Source: an uncultured Clostridia bacterium (GTDB lineage: Bacteria > Bacillota > Clostridia > Christensenellales > UBA3700). Taken from it: DNA of 6,000 nucleotides. The number at the start of each line of letters is the position of its first letter. Positions within the stretch are counted from its first letter, which is position 1. Under the pieces are notes generated by a model. That model was not told the DNA's origin. It worked only from the letters and a program-made list of their open reading frames with translations, and did no database searches. Where the stretch lies: contig CAMWPK010000096.1 in assembly GCA_947176115.1 (NCBI GenBank), positions 1-6,000 of the forward strand, in the 5' to 3' direction. Shown here piece by piece: positions 1-5,950 of this stretch. The position numbers and the translations under genes are program-made.

Positions 1-456
1 CTCATGGTGAGAGAAGGGCAAAAGCGCGAAGTTAAAGAAATGGGGGACTATATCTTCATGACTGTACGCGATTTGTGGGACTTTGAGGACAAGCGCGCAT
101 TGCTGGATAAATGGTACAAGTCGCAAGCCAACAAGATTTTCGCCGATAGATTTTCTTATCTGAAATTCTTACATAAAGATTTATTTGCCGATAATTATCA
201 ACTCAAAATAAAAAAGGCGGTATCCACTTGGGGAACTTGCGCTGTCAATAAAGGCGTCGTAACGCTCAATTTCAGATTGATTTACGCGCCTATAGAACTC
301 ATTGATTCGGTAATCTTACACGAGCTTTGCCACTTTTATTATATCCGACATGATAAGGACTTTTACGGGCTTCTTGTCACGCTTGACCCGCTGTATAAGG
401 AACATAACAAAGCGCTGGACAGAAAGTATATTGACTATACCCATTATAACGATTGA
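1..456 (+). CDS. YgjP/DUF45-family zinc metallopeptidase, 5'-truncated by window edge
   Basis: Predicted zinc-dependent metallopeptidase of the YgjP (DUF45, M48-like) family; its physiological substrate is not established. Counting from the ATG at position 4, the conserved family block is visible: WGTC (residues 76-79), the 'TLNFRLIYAP' strand (87-96), the zinc-binding HELCH (106-110, with E107 as presumed general base) and a third histidine, H116, in RHDKDF, matching the family's HxxxF. The sequence ends in the usual 'P-x-YKEHNKAL' helix at 129-138. The frame is open to the first base, and the family is normally about 220-240 residues with an N-terminal beta-rich region that is absent here, so the true start almost certainly lies upstream; the ATGs at 4 and 40 have no convincing ribosome binding site. 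The gene is convergent with the dGTPase-like gene, with a repeat array between them. The family call is secure, the cellular role unknown. Confidence 0.85.
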   Translation, partial: LMVREGQKREVKEMGDYIFMTVRDLWDFEDKRALLDKWYKSQANKIFADRFSYLKFLHKDLFADNYQLKIKKAVSTWGTCAVNKGVVTLNFRLIYAPIELIDSVILHELCHFYYIRHDKDFYGLLVTLDPLYKEHNKALDRKYIDYTHYND

Positions 457-481
457 GTGAGAATAGTTGAGTAAATAAGCG

Positions 482-594
482 GTTGAGATTTCTCGACTTC
501 GCTCGAAATGACGTTGGAGTAATTGGTTTTCTCGACTTCGCTCGAAATGACGTTGAAGTAGTTGAGATTTCTCGACTTCGCTCGAAATGACGTT
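482..594. repeat. Three-copy tandem repeat, ~39-40 bp period
   Basis: The 20-base core ctcgacttcgctcgaaatga occurs perfectly at 492-511, 531-550 and 571-590, each followed by cgtt. Starts are 39 and 40 bases apart. The linkers are also related (ggagtaattggttt and gaagtagttgagattt), so these are diverged tandem units rather than identical repeats with unique spacers. The block gttgagattt precedes units 1 and 3. The core holds two TCGA tetramers that could pair around a short loop, giving an imperfect hairpin in either strand. The array fills the convergent gap between the metallopeptidase and the dGTPase-like gene, and its last bases overlap the latter's stop codon. Read in one frame it encodes 'RFLDFARND', a peptide I recall from spurious ORFs in many unrelated bacteria, so it may belong to a widely dispersed intergenic repeat family. 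No function is claimed. Confidence 0.9.
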
Positions 595-1750
595 AGCAGT
601 GTTTTTCGTGGAAAGTTAAAAGATACCTATCGCTCATACTTGCAATCATATCGATTGCTATTCTATGAGGAAACGGCTTGTTTTCCTCTAGGTATTCGTC
701 AACTTTGGGTGTGTTGGGGTAGATATAAGGACGGTAATACTTGTCTATGATTTTTCTATCGCCTTTTAAGTCGTCAAGTATCAGATTGAATACGTCATCC
801 ACAATATTTTGCAATTTCTCATCGCTGTAGCCGTCTACTTCCGAGTGGTCGCCTTTGTATATTAAGGCGTAGTTTTCGTCCTTTATTTTCATTAGCGCGT
901 CATATGCTTCATCGCTCATTTTTATATAATTTTTGTCTAGAGAATTGTTGATGATATCGGCGCACAGGGAAGAGATTATCTCGTGATTATATTTTCCTAA
1001 AATCGTGTCGGAAAAGTCGGCAAAACGAGTGTATCTCAACTTTTCCGCGTCTTGTCTGTCCTTGCCTACGTAGGCTATTACGTCGCATATACGCACCAGA
1101 CACCCCTCTAAAGTGCTTGCCATAAGGTCGGTGTCGTTGAGTTTCCCCAAGTACGCCAATTCAAGTTTTTCTTGCAAATCGTCGAAAGTTCTGCAAGACT
1201 TTTCATTGGGCGCGTAGCAGGGCAAAATCTCTTCGCCGTTGTGACACAGTACGCCGTCAATTACCTGCAATGACAAGTCGCTTTTAACTACGCTTAAGAG
1301 GTGTCTTGCGCCTTGTACGTGATGGAAAAATCTATAGCCGTTTCTCTTGGCTACGTTGTCAAGCAGTTTTTCTCCGCGGTGACCGAAAGGGCAGTGACCG
1401 AGGTCGTGCGCCAATGCTATAGCCTCTATCAAATCGCAGTTTAGCGAAAGCGCCGAGCCTATAGTGCGCGCAATTCTCGATACGAGTTGGACGTGATAAG
1501 CGCGAGTAGATATGTCGTCGTTGTCTAGAAGTGAGAAAACTTGAGTTTTGCCTGCGTATCTGTTGAAAAGCGGTAAGTTGAGAACCACTTCGCAATCGCG
1601 GATGAACTGCCGTCTGAAGATTTTTGGCGTATAAGCGTCTTTGCGTATTGCCATATTATCCTTTGTAGCGTACTTACTCAAAAGTTCGTCGCGACGCAGA
1701 TATTTTTCCGCCAATACGTTTTCTATATTCTTATCCAACTCAATTCTCAT
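593..1750 (-). CDS. dGTPase-like HD-domain dNTP triphosphohydrolase
   Basis: Predicted cytosolic deoxynucleoside triphosphate triphosphohydrolase, which would cleave dGTP or other dNTPs to the deoxynucleoside plus tripolyphosphate and so limit dNTP pools. The 385-residue protein shows the family in order: KTQVF (residues 68-72), the first metal histidine in AYH (H86), the HD pair H115-D116 inside 'AIALAHDLGHCPFGHRGE', HHVQ near 143-146, HNGE (170-173), and the distal aspartate D223 in 'ICDVIAYVGKDRQDA'. All four HD metal ligands are present, so it should be active. It is shorter than E. coli Dgt (about 505 residues) and closer to the short dGTPase-like class; substrate preference cannot be read from sequence. 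The start is supported by AGGGAG at 1758-1763, 7 bases upstream. It lies 64 bp downstream of the dipeptidase gene on the same strand, with a hairpin between. The gene symbol is left blank because the subfamily is not certain. Confidence 0.92.
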   Translation of the reverse strand: MRIELDKNIENVLAEKYLRRDELLSKYATKDNMAIRKDAYTPKIFRRQFIRDCEVVLNLPLFNRYAGKTQVFSLLDNDDISTRAYHVQLVSRIARTIGSALSLNCDLIEAIALAHDLGHCPFGHRGEKLLDNVAKRNGYRFFHHVQGARHLLSVVKSDLSLQVIDGVLCHNGEEILPCYAPNEKSCRTFDDLQEKLELAYLGKLNDTDLMASTLEGCLVRICDVIAYVGKDRQDAEKLRYTRFADFSDTILGKYNHEIISSLCADIINNSLDKNYIKMSDEAYDALMKIKDENYALIYKGDHSEVDGYSDEKLQNIVDDVFNLILDDLKGDRKIIDKYYRPYIYPNTPKVDEYLEENKPFPHRIAIDMIASMSDRYLLTFHEKHC

Positions 1751-1767
1751 AGAAGCGCTCCCTAAAC

Positions 1768-1803
1768 TAATATAGCCATCGACTTTCGCCGATGGCTATA
1801 TTA
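1768..1803 (-). terminator. Perfect 14-bp intergenic hairpin, weak or partial terminator
   Basis: The arms 1768-1781 and 1790-1803 are perfectly complementary over 14 bp around an 8-base loop. The hairpin starts 12 bases after the dipeptidase stop codon in the direction of transcription. The bases that follow on the minus strand (GTTTAGGG, after a stem ending in ATTA) lack a proper U-run, so strong intrinsic termination is doubtful; partial termination, 3'-end protection or processing are alternatives. The stem ends only 4 bases before the ribosome binding site of the dGTPase-like gene. On the plus strand the hairpin is followed by a T-run at 1811-1816, but 7 bases away and with no gene on that strand to terminate nearby. 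Confidence 0.5.
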
Positions 1804-1814
1804 TATCATATTTT

Positions 1815-3122
1815 TTACTGGAAGAGCAACTCCTTGATTGCCGTGTAATACACGTCGTACATCTTTTTGAAATCTGCTATGCTTACTCTTTCGTCTTTTT
1901 GGTGAATAGTGCTTTCCATACCCGGGAACATAGGACCGAAAGCAACTCCGCACTTGAGCGCTCTTGCGTACGTGCCTCCGCCGATGGTGATAGGGGACGC
2001 ATTTTCGCCTGTGACCTCGTTATAAGACTTGAGCAGGCTTTGCACTAGGTCGTTGTCCTTGTCGATATAGAGCGGGTCGTGGAAATTACGTACGCTCACT
2101 TGCTCTGTTCCAAGGCTCTTTTGCAGAATTTTCAATATCTCTTCTTTAGTGTACGTCACGGGATGACGTATATCGACGATTAGGTGAAGTTTATCTTGAC
2201 CATTGGCAGTTTTTTCTATCTTTGCCACGCCTACGTTGAAAGTGAGTTTTCCGCTCTTTTCGTCAGAGAGTTTGACGTTGACCCCACTGCCGTCATTGTG
2301 ACACAGTTTTTCTTTTAGAGTGGTATACTCACCGCCAAGTTTATCGCTCAAAAAGTCAAGCAGTCGCCAAAAAGCGTTGTCGCCCTCCCAAGGCGTTGAG
2401 GCGTGGGCAGGCTTTCCGTAAGCAGTTATATACGTCTTGCCGTCTTTTATCTCCGCTTTCAATTTATCTTTATTGTCGGCGCATATTTCTCCGTCAATTA
2501 CGCAGGCGCATTTCGACATTACGATATTGCCTCTACTTCCGCCGTCGAGCGATAGCATACCTTTGGGTACGTCAAGGTATATGTCGTATCCTACCAGACC
2601 TTTTTCGCAGTTGATTACAGGGAAGTCGCCGTCGGGCGAAAAACCGCGCGCAGGCATTACGTCTACTTCGTTGTATTTGTCTATGCACTTCCATCCGCTT
2701 TCTTCGTTTCCGCCGAAGATAAAGCGAATTTTGCATTTTGGCTTGTATCCCTCTTCAAGTAGTCGGTGAGTAGCGTAAAGACAGCATATCATCGGACCTT
2801 TGTCGTCAAGAATACCTCTGCCGTATATCGTGTCGCCCTTAATCTCGCCGAGAGGGTTAGCCGACCAATCATCGTCGTAGGGCACTACGTCAATATGTCC
2901 CAGTATGCCGAAAGTTTCGCCTTCGCCAACGTCGCAAATGCAATAGTATCCGCCTTCGTTATGGCACGTCATACCCATAGCGCTTGCGGTATCGCATACG
3001 AGGTCCAGACATTTGGCTACGCCCTCGCCGAACGGGGATTGAGGACAGGGAGCAGATTGCACGCTGTCAATAGCTATTAATTGCATTGTCTTTTGTACCA
3101 TCTCTTGAAAATAATCTTTCAT
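1815..3122 (-). CDS. pepV: PepV-type M20 dipeptidase
   Basis: Predicted cytosolic dinuclear-zinc dipeptidase of the M20A/PepV family, releasing N-terminal amino acids from dipeptides in the last step of peptide use. At 435 residues it is slightly shorter than lactobacillar PepV (about 470). The active-site set can be placed by motif: GHIDVVP gives H76 and D78; GRGILDDKGP gives the bridging D106; GGNEESG gives catalytic E140 and zinc ligand E141; PDGDFP gives D164; and STIHQKDE gives H407. The PepV-style lid residues also appear: N199 (GGSRGN) and H240 (KPAHAST). GGGTYAR (381-387) is the usual substrate-side loop. The insert between about 180 and 300 matches the lid domain in position. No signal peptide is seen. 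AAGGAG at 3127-3132 lies 4 bases before the ATG, a little tight but convincing. It is transcribed divergently from gltX and probably heads a two-gene unit with the dGTPase-like gene. Exact specificity is inferred. Confidence 0.93.
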   Translation of the reverse strand: MKDYFQEMVQKTMQLIAIDSVQSAPCPQSPFGEGVAKCLDLVCDTASAMGMTCHNEGGYYCICDVGEGETFGILGHIDVVPYDDDWSANPLGEIKGDTIYGRGILDDKGPMICCLYATHRLLEEGYKPKCKIRFIFGGNEESGWKCIDKYNEVDVMPARGFSPDGDFPVINCEKGLVGYDIYLDVPKGMLSLDGGSRGNIVMSKCACVIDGEICADNKDKLKAEIKDGKTYITAYGKPAHASTPWEGDNAFWRLLDFLSDKLGGEYTTLKEKLCHNDGSGVNVKLSDEKSGKLTFNVGVAKIEKTANGQDKLHLIVDIRHPVTYTKEEILKILQKSLGTEQVSVRNFHDPLYIDKDNDLVQSLLKSYNEVTGENASPITIGGGTYARALKCGVAFGPMFPGMESTIHQKDERVSIADFKKMYDVYYTAIKELLFQ

Positions 3123-3165
3123 TTAGCTCCTTCGCATCCGCTTTAACAAAACTTAATCTTGACGT

Positions 3166-3195
3166 ATTATGCCAAATTTAACGTCGGATACTTAA
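3166..3195 (-). promoter_or_regulatory. Candidate promoter of the pepV unit
   Basis: On the minus strand, CATAAT (3166-3171) is preceded by TGG, giving an extended -10 (TGn) element, and TTAAGT (3190-3195) lies 18 bases upstream as a weak -35. This places the transcript start near 3159 and leaves a leader of about 37 bases before the pepV ATG. Called by eye from sigma-A-like consensus; no operator is evident. Confidence 0.45.
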
Positions 3196-3221
3196 TTTTT
3201 TGAATTATTGCATAAATATTA

Positions 3222-3250
3222 TACACAATTTGACGGGAATGTGTTATATT
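3222..3250 (+). promoter_or_regulatory. Candidate promoter of gltX
   Basis: TACACA (3222-3227, 4 of 6 matches to TTGACA) and TATATT (3245-3250, 5 of 6 matches to TATAAT) are separated by exactly 17 bases, and TGT before the -10 makes an extended -10 element. The transcript should start near 3257, giving a leader of roughly 34 bases. That is too short for a T-box, which controls gltX in some other Firmicutes. Confidence 0.55.
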
Positions 3251-3290
3251 ATTAATCGAAAATAACAAAAAAACCAAAAAAGGATTTATT

Positions 3291-4736
3291 ATGAGCAAAG
3301 TTAGAACAAGATTCGCGCCGTCGCCTACAGGATTTATGCATATAGGAAATTTGAGGACGTGCCTTTACGCTTATCTTTTCGCTAAGAAAAACGGCGGAGA
3401 GTTTGTATTGAGAATAGAGGATACAGACCAAGAAAGATACGTCGAAGGAGCCGTAGACGTGATATATTCCACTCTCAAAAAGGCGGGTATTAGACACGAC
3501 GAAGGTCCGGATAAGGACGGAGGTTACGGACCGTATATCCAAAGTGAGCGCAAGTCGCTCTATCTCGATTACGCCAAAGAACTCGTAGAAAAGGGCGGAG
3601 CGTACTATTGCTTCTGCGACAAGCAAAGGCTTGATTCTCTCAAGGACGAAAAGGGTATCGCCAAGTACGATAAGCACTGTCTTGCTCTTTCAAAAGAAGA
3701 AGTGAATAAAAGAATTGCCGACGGCGAGCCGTACGTAATCAGACAGAATATCCCTGCCGAGGGCGTAAGCGAATATGAAGATATGGTATTCGGACATATC
3801 AGCGTGCCCAACGAAGATATGGAGGACGGCGTGCTCATAAAGTCCGACGGTATGCCTACTTATAATTTCGCCAACGTCGTAGACGACCACCTTATGGCAA
3901 TCAACTACGTTATCAGAGGAGTGGAATATCTTTCTTCTACGCCCAAATACAATCTCATGTATGACGCTTTCGGCTGGCAAAGACCGCATTATATGCACCT
4001 GTCGCCGATTATGAAGGACGCTCAACGCAAACTATCCAAGAGATACGGCGACGCCAACTTTGAAGATTTTCTTGAAAAGGGATATTTGCCAAAGGCAATC
4101 GTCAACTATATCGCGCTTCTCGGCTGGTCGCCCAAAGGCACGGAAGAAAAGTTGAGTATGGACGAGCTTGTCGAACAGTTCGACGTAGACGGAATCTCCA
4201 AGTCGCCTAGTATTTTCGACGAAGCCAAGATGCGCTGGCTCAACGGCGAGTATATCAAACAAATGACGCCAGAGGAGTTCGTAGAAGTGGCTAAGCCTTA
4301 TTTTGAAAAGAGCAAAGTGGCAGGCAAGTACGATTATCTTGCTTTGGCAAAGCTCTTGATACCTAGAGTAGAAGTGCTTGGCGAGATACCAGAGAAAGTA
4401 GATTTCCTTGAAGAGTTTTGCGAGTACGATACGGCTATGTTTGAGCATAAGAAAATGAAAATAACAAAGGATATCGCTTTGAATAACTTGAAAGCAGTGA
4501 AAGAAGAACTTAAGGACTTTGAAGATTGGACAGACGAAGCACTTAAGCAAATACTGTCGCAACTTGCCGAAAAACTTGCTTGCAAGAGCGGACAGATATT
4601 CTTACCGCTAAGACTTGCGTTGACGGGAGTGGCAAGCACTCCGGGCGGAGCTACGGAAATGGCGGAACTTCTCGGCAAAGAAGAAAGTATGAAAAGACTT
4701 GACTTTTCGATTGAGTTGTTAGAGAAGAATATATAA
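3291..4736 (+). CDS. gltX: Glutamate--tRNA ligase (GluRS, class I)
   Basis: Cytosolic class I aminoacyl-tRNA synthetase that activates glutamate with ATP and loads it onto tRNA-Glu. The 481-residue length is normal for bacterial GluRS. The N-terminal Rossmann domain carries RFAPSPTG (residues 7-14) and the HIGH-type HIGN (17-20), then RIEDTDQER (41-49), 'RGVEYLSSTPKY' (209-220) and the KMSKS-type KLSKR (247-251). A zinc-site pattern is intact: C107 and C109 in CFC, then Y126 and C130 in YDKHC, matching the C-x-C...Y-x3-C arrangement of zinc-containing GluRS/GluQ-RS proteins. The helical anticodon-binding part runs from about 320 to the end, with 'ALTGVASTPGGATEMAELLG' near 443-462. AGGA at 3281-3284, 6 bases before the ATG, supports the start. 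Whether it also charges tRNA-Gln, as in organisms with GatCAB, cannot be decided here. No clear terminator separates it from rpsF. Confidence 0.98.
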   Translation: MSKVRTRFAPSPTGFMHIGNLRTCLYAYLFAKKNGGEFVLRIEDTDQERYVEGAVDVIYSTLKKAGIRHDEGPDKDGGYGPYIQSERKSLYLDYAKELVEKGGAYYCFCDKQRLDSLKDEKGIAKYDKHCLALSKEEVNKRIADGEPYVIRQNIPAEGVSEYEDMVFGHISVPNEDMEDGVLIKSDGMPTYNFANVVDDHLMAINYVIRGVEYLSSTPKYNLMYDAFGWQRPHYMHLSPIMKDAQRKLSKRYGDANFEDFLEKGYLPKAIVNYIALLGWSPKGTEEKLSMDELVEQFDVDGISKSPSIFDEAKMRWLNGEYIKQMTPEEFVEVAKPYFEKSKVAGKYDYLALAKLLIPRVEVLGEIPEKVDFLEEFCEYDTAMFEHKKMKITKDIALNNLKAVKEELKDFEDWTDEALKQILSQLAEKLACKSGQIFLPLRLALTGVASTPGGATEMAELLGKEESMKRLDFSIELLEKNI

Positions 4737-4777
4737 TCAAATATTTTGAAAAATCCCTCAAATCAGGTTGAAATTTC

Positions 4778-4806
4778 TTTACAATTTGAATTTGATGTGG
4801 TATTAT
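4778..4806 (+). promoter_or_regulatory. Promoter of the rpsF-ssb-rpsR operon
   Basis: TTTACA (4778-4783, 5 of 6 to consensus) and TATTAT (4801-4806, 5 of 6) are spaced by 17 bases, and TGG directly before the -10 adds an extended -10 element. It is the best sigma-A-type promoter in the window, as expected for a ribosomal protein operon. The start should fall near 4812, leaving an ~84-base untranslated leader. Read-through from gltX is also possible because 4737-4777 has only weak inverted repeats and no stem plus T-run. Confidence 0.75.
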
Positions 4807-4811
4807 GCTAA

Positions 4812-4895
4812 CGTATCTTCTCTGAAATTATGGGGAGATGCGCACCCTTGTTCAGACTAAAAGTTTGAACCATTAGACCAAAAGGAGGTATTAAA
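4812..4895 (+). promoter_or_regulatory. Structured 5' leader of rpsF, possible autoregulatory RNA
   Basis: The leader can form two competing structures. In one, 4821-4826 (TCTGAA) pairs perfectly with 4851-4856 (TTCAGA), enclosing a smaller GGGG/CCCT stem (4832-4835 with 4845-4848). In the other, 4850-4858 (GTTCAGACT) pairs over 9 bp, with one G-U, with 4862-4870 (AGTTTGAAC) around an AAA loop. The segment 4851-4856 is used by both, so they exclude each other. The ribosome binding site AAAGGAGGT (4881-4889) follows. In many bacteria the S6:S18 complex binds its own rpsF leader at a stem-bulge motif containing CCG; no CCG occurs between 4737 and 4895, so I cannot assign this leader to that motif. 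The pairing is seen in the sequence; regulation is inferred. Confidence 0.45.
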
Positions 4896-5177
4896 ATGAG
4901 CAAGTACGAAATGTTGTATATCATCAAGAATGATATTACCGACGAGGCAAAACAGGAAGTAGTTGACAAAATGGCTTCGGTTATCACGTCCAACGGCGGA
5001 GAAATCGAGAGCACTGACAAGTGGGGTACTAAGAAGTACGCTTACCCAATCGACTACACTACTGAAGGCTATTACGTTTTGGTAAACTTTACGGCTCCGG
5101 CTAACGTTCCTGAAGAACTTAAGAGATTGAACCGTATTACTGACGAAGTCGTAAGATCAATGATTATCAAAAAGTAA
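4896..5177 (+). CDS. rpsF: 30S ribosomal protein S6
   Basis: Small-subunit protein S6, which assembles with S18 on the central domain of 16S rRNA. The 93-residue length is normal for Firmicutes forms, without the acidic C-terminal tail seen in E. coli. Recognisable family features are the opening 'YEMLYIIKNDITDE' strand (residues 4-17), the central 'WGTKKYAYPI' (43-52) and 'GYYVLVNFTAP' (58-68), followed by the closing 'LNRITDEVVRSMI' helix-to-strand region (78-90). AAAGGAGGT at 4881-4889, 6 bases from the ATG, is the strongest ribosome binding site in the window and fixes the start. It is the first gene of rpsF-ssb-rpsR and has its own promoter and leader; ssb follows after 14 bases. Confidence 0.98.
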   Translation: MSKYEMLYIIKNDITDEAKQEVVDKMASVITSNGGEIESTDKWGTKKYAYPIDYTTEGYYVLVNFTAPANVPEELKRLNRITDEVVRSMIIKK

Positions 5178-5191
5178 CTAAGGAGAAAATT

Positions 5192-5623
5192 ATGAACAAA
5201 GTTATATTTATAGGCAATTTGACTAGGGACCCTGAATCCGGTACTACTCAAAGTGGAGTACAGTATTGCAGATTTTCAATCGCTGTAAATCGCAGATTTA
5301 GCAGAGATAACGAAACGACGGCAGATTTCTTCAATATCACGTGCTGGAGAGGTTTGGCAGAGAGTTGCGCAAAGAATTTGCAAAAGGGTAGAAAGGTTTG
5401 CGTCGTTGGCTCGCTTCAAACAAGTCAATACACCGCAAACGACGGTTCTAAGCGCACGTCATACGACGTCATTGCCGATGAAGTTGAATTTCTCCCATCC
5501 GGCGCCGGCAGAGCTGACGGCGACAACACTCAGGGTACTGAGAATAACGGATACGGCTCAAACAACGGCGGTAGAAATTCCGGCGGTTTGACTCCCGTAG
5601 ACGAAGACGATTTACCATTCTAA
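5192..5623 (+). CDS. ssb: Single-stranded DNA-binding protein
   Basis: Homotetrameric SSB that coats single-stranded DNA in replication, repair and recombination and recruits partner proteins through its C-terminal tip. The 143-residue protein has an OB-fold from residue 1 to about 102, opening with 'MNKVIFIGNLTRDPE' and containing 'RFSIAVNR' (27-34), 'DFFNITCWRGLAE' (45-57, W52 a likely DNA-stacking residue) and 'KGRKVCVVGSLQTSQY' (65-80). A low-complexity Gly/Asn-rich linker (about 103-132) leads to the acidic tip DEDDLPF (137-143), the canonical protein-interaction motif, intact here. AAGGAG at 5180-5185, 6 bases before the ATG, supports the start. Its place between rpsF and rpsR is the classic Firmicutes arrangement, tying SSB supply to ribosome synthesis. 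No LexA-type operator is evident upstream of the operon. Confidence 0.98.
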   Translation: MNKVIFIGNLTRDPESGTTQSGVQYCRFSIAVNRRFSRDNETTADFFNITCWRGLAESCAKNLQKGRKVCVVGSLQTSQYTANDGSKRTSYDVIADEVEFLPSGAGRADGDNTQGTENNGYGSNNGGRNSGGLTPVDEDDLPF

Positions 5624-5624
5624 T

Positions 5625-5630
5625 AAGGAG
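5625..5630 (+). promoter_or_regulatory. Ribosome binding site that decides the rpsR start
   Basis: AAGGAG lies just after the ssb stop codon. Two in-frame ATGs follow, at 5634 (3-base spacer) and 5640 (9-base spacer). The other genes in this window use 4-7 bases. Three bases is usually too close for good initiation, so the ATG at 5640 is preferred, though not with certainty. Confidence 0.6.
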
Positions 5631-5639
5631 ATAATGACA

Positions 5640-5891
5640 ATGAGCGAAGAAAAGGTAGTTAAGCGTCCTTCTAAAAAGCCAATGGCGCGTAAAAAGGTTT
5701 GTATCTTTTGCGCAGACGGCGTGGACGAAGTAGATTATAAAGACGTTGCGAAATTGCGCAAGTTCATCACGGAGAAGGGAAAGATTGTTCCCAGAAGAAT
5801 GAGCGGTACGTGCGCAAAGCACCAAAGAATCGTTACCGAAGCCGTTAAGAGAGCAAGAGAAATGGCTTTGCTCCCATACGTAGCTGAGTAA
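5640..5891 (+). CDS. rpsR: 30S ribosomal protein S18
   Basis: Small-subunit protein S18, the partner of S6 on the 16S rRNA central domain. From the ATG at 5640 the protein has 83 residues; the in-frame ATG at 5634 would add Met-Thr. The basic N-terminal tail (residues 5-20) leads to the family core: 'KVCIFCADGV' (19-28), 'VDYKDVAKLRKFITEKGKIVPRRMSGTCAKHQRIV' spanning 31-65, and 'AVKRAREMALLPYV' (68-81). Cysteines C21 and C24 together with C58 and H61 form a complete CxxC...CxxH set, so this is the zinc-binding (C+) form; genomes with this form sometimes carry a second, cysteine-free S18 induced in zinc starvation, but none is in this window. It is the last gene of the operon: 16 bases from the ssb stop, with a strong terminator 24 bases after its own stop. 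Confidence 0.97.
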   Translation: MSEEKVVKRPSKKPMARKKVCIFCADGVDEVDYKDVAKLRKFITEKGKIVPRRMSGTCAKHQRIVTEAVKRAREMALLPYVAE

Positions 5892-5915
5892 GAAGTTGGG
5901 TTTTGCATTCAATTC

Positions 5916-5950
5916 AAACCGTCGTACATCTAGTACGGCGGTTTTCTTTT
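5916..5950 (+). terminator. Intrinsic terminator of the rpsF-ssb-rpsR operon
   Basis: The arms 5916-5927 and 5933-5944 pair over 12 bp with one G-U, around a 5-base loop, and the stem runs into TTTTCTTTT (5942-5950). The position, 24 bases after the rpsR stop, closes the operon at three genes; rplI or dnaB, which follow rpsR in some other bacteria, cannot be part of this transcript without read-through. Confidence 0.9.

Noticed and set aside
482..594. Regularly spaced repeats as a small CRISPR array
   Set aside because: Only three units; the segments between cores are short (19-20 bases) and similar to each other rather than unique, and no cas gene is present.
562..750. Plus-strand ORF of 62 codons beginning in the repeat
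   Set aside because: It starts inside repeat unit 3 and then runs antisense to the well-supported dGTPase-like gene; no ribosome binding site or family resemblance.
2396..3080. Long plus-strand open frames opposite pepV, and minus-strand frames opposite gltX and ssb
   Set aside because: They are antisense shadows of strongly conserved genes, with no ribosome binding sites or recognisable protein features.
3218..3223. Perfect TATAAT on the minus strand as the pepV promoter
   Set aside because: The sequence 16-18 bases upstream does not resemble a -35 and there is no TGn extension; the TGGCATAAT element closer to pepV fits better, though this one could be a second start.
3251..3290. T-box or amino-acid-responsive leader for gltX
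   Set aside because: The space between the likely transcript start and the ATG is about 34 bases, with no stems and no room for a T-box.
4838..4876. Twelve-codon upstream ORF in the rpsF leader as a leader peptide
   Set aside because: The GGGGAG before it touches the ATG with no spacer, the peptide has no run of one amino acid typical of attenuation, and short ORFs of this size arise by chance.
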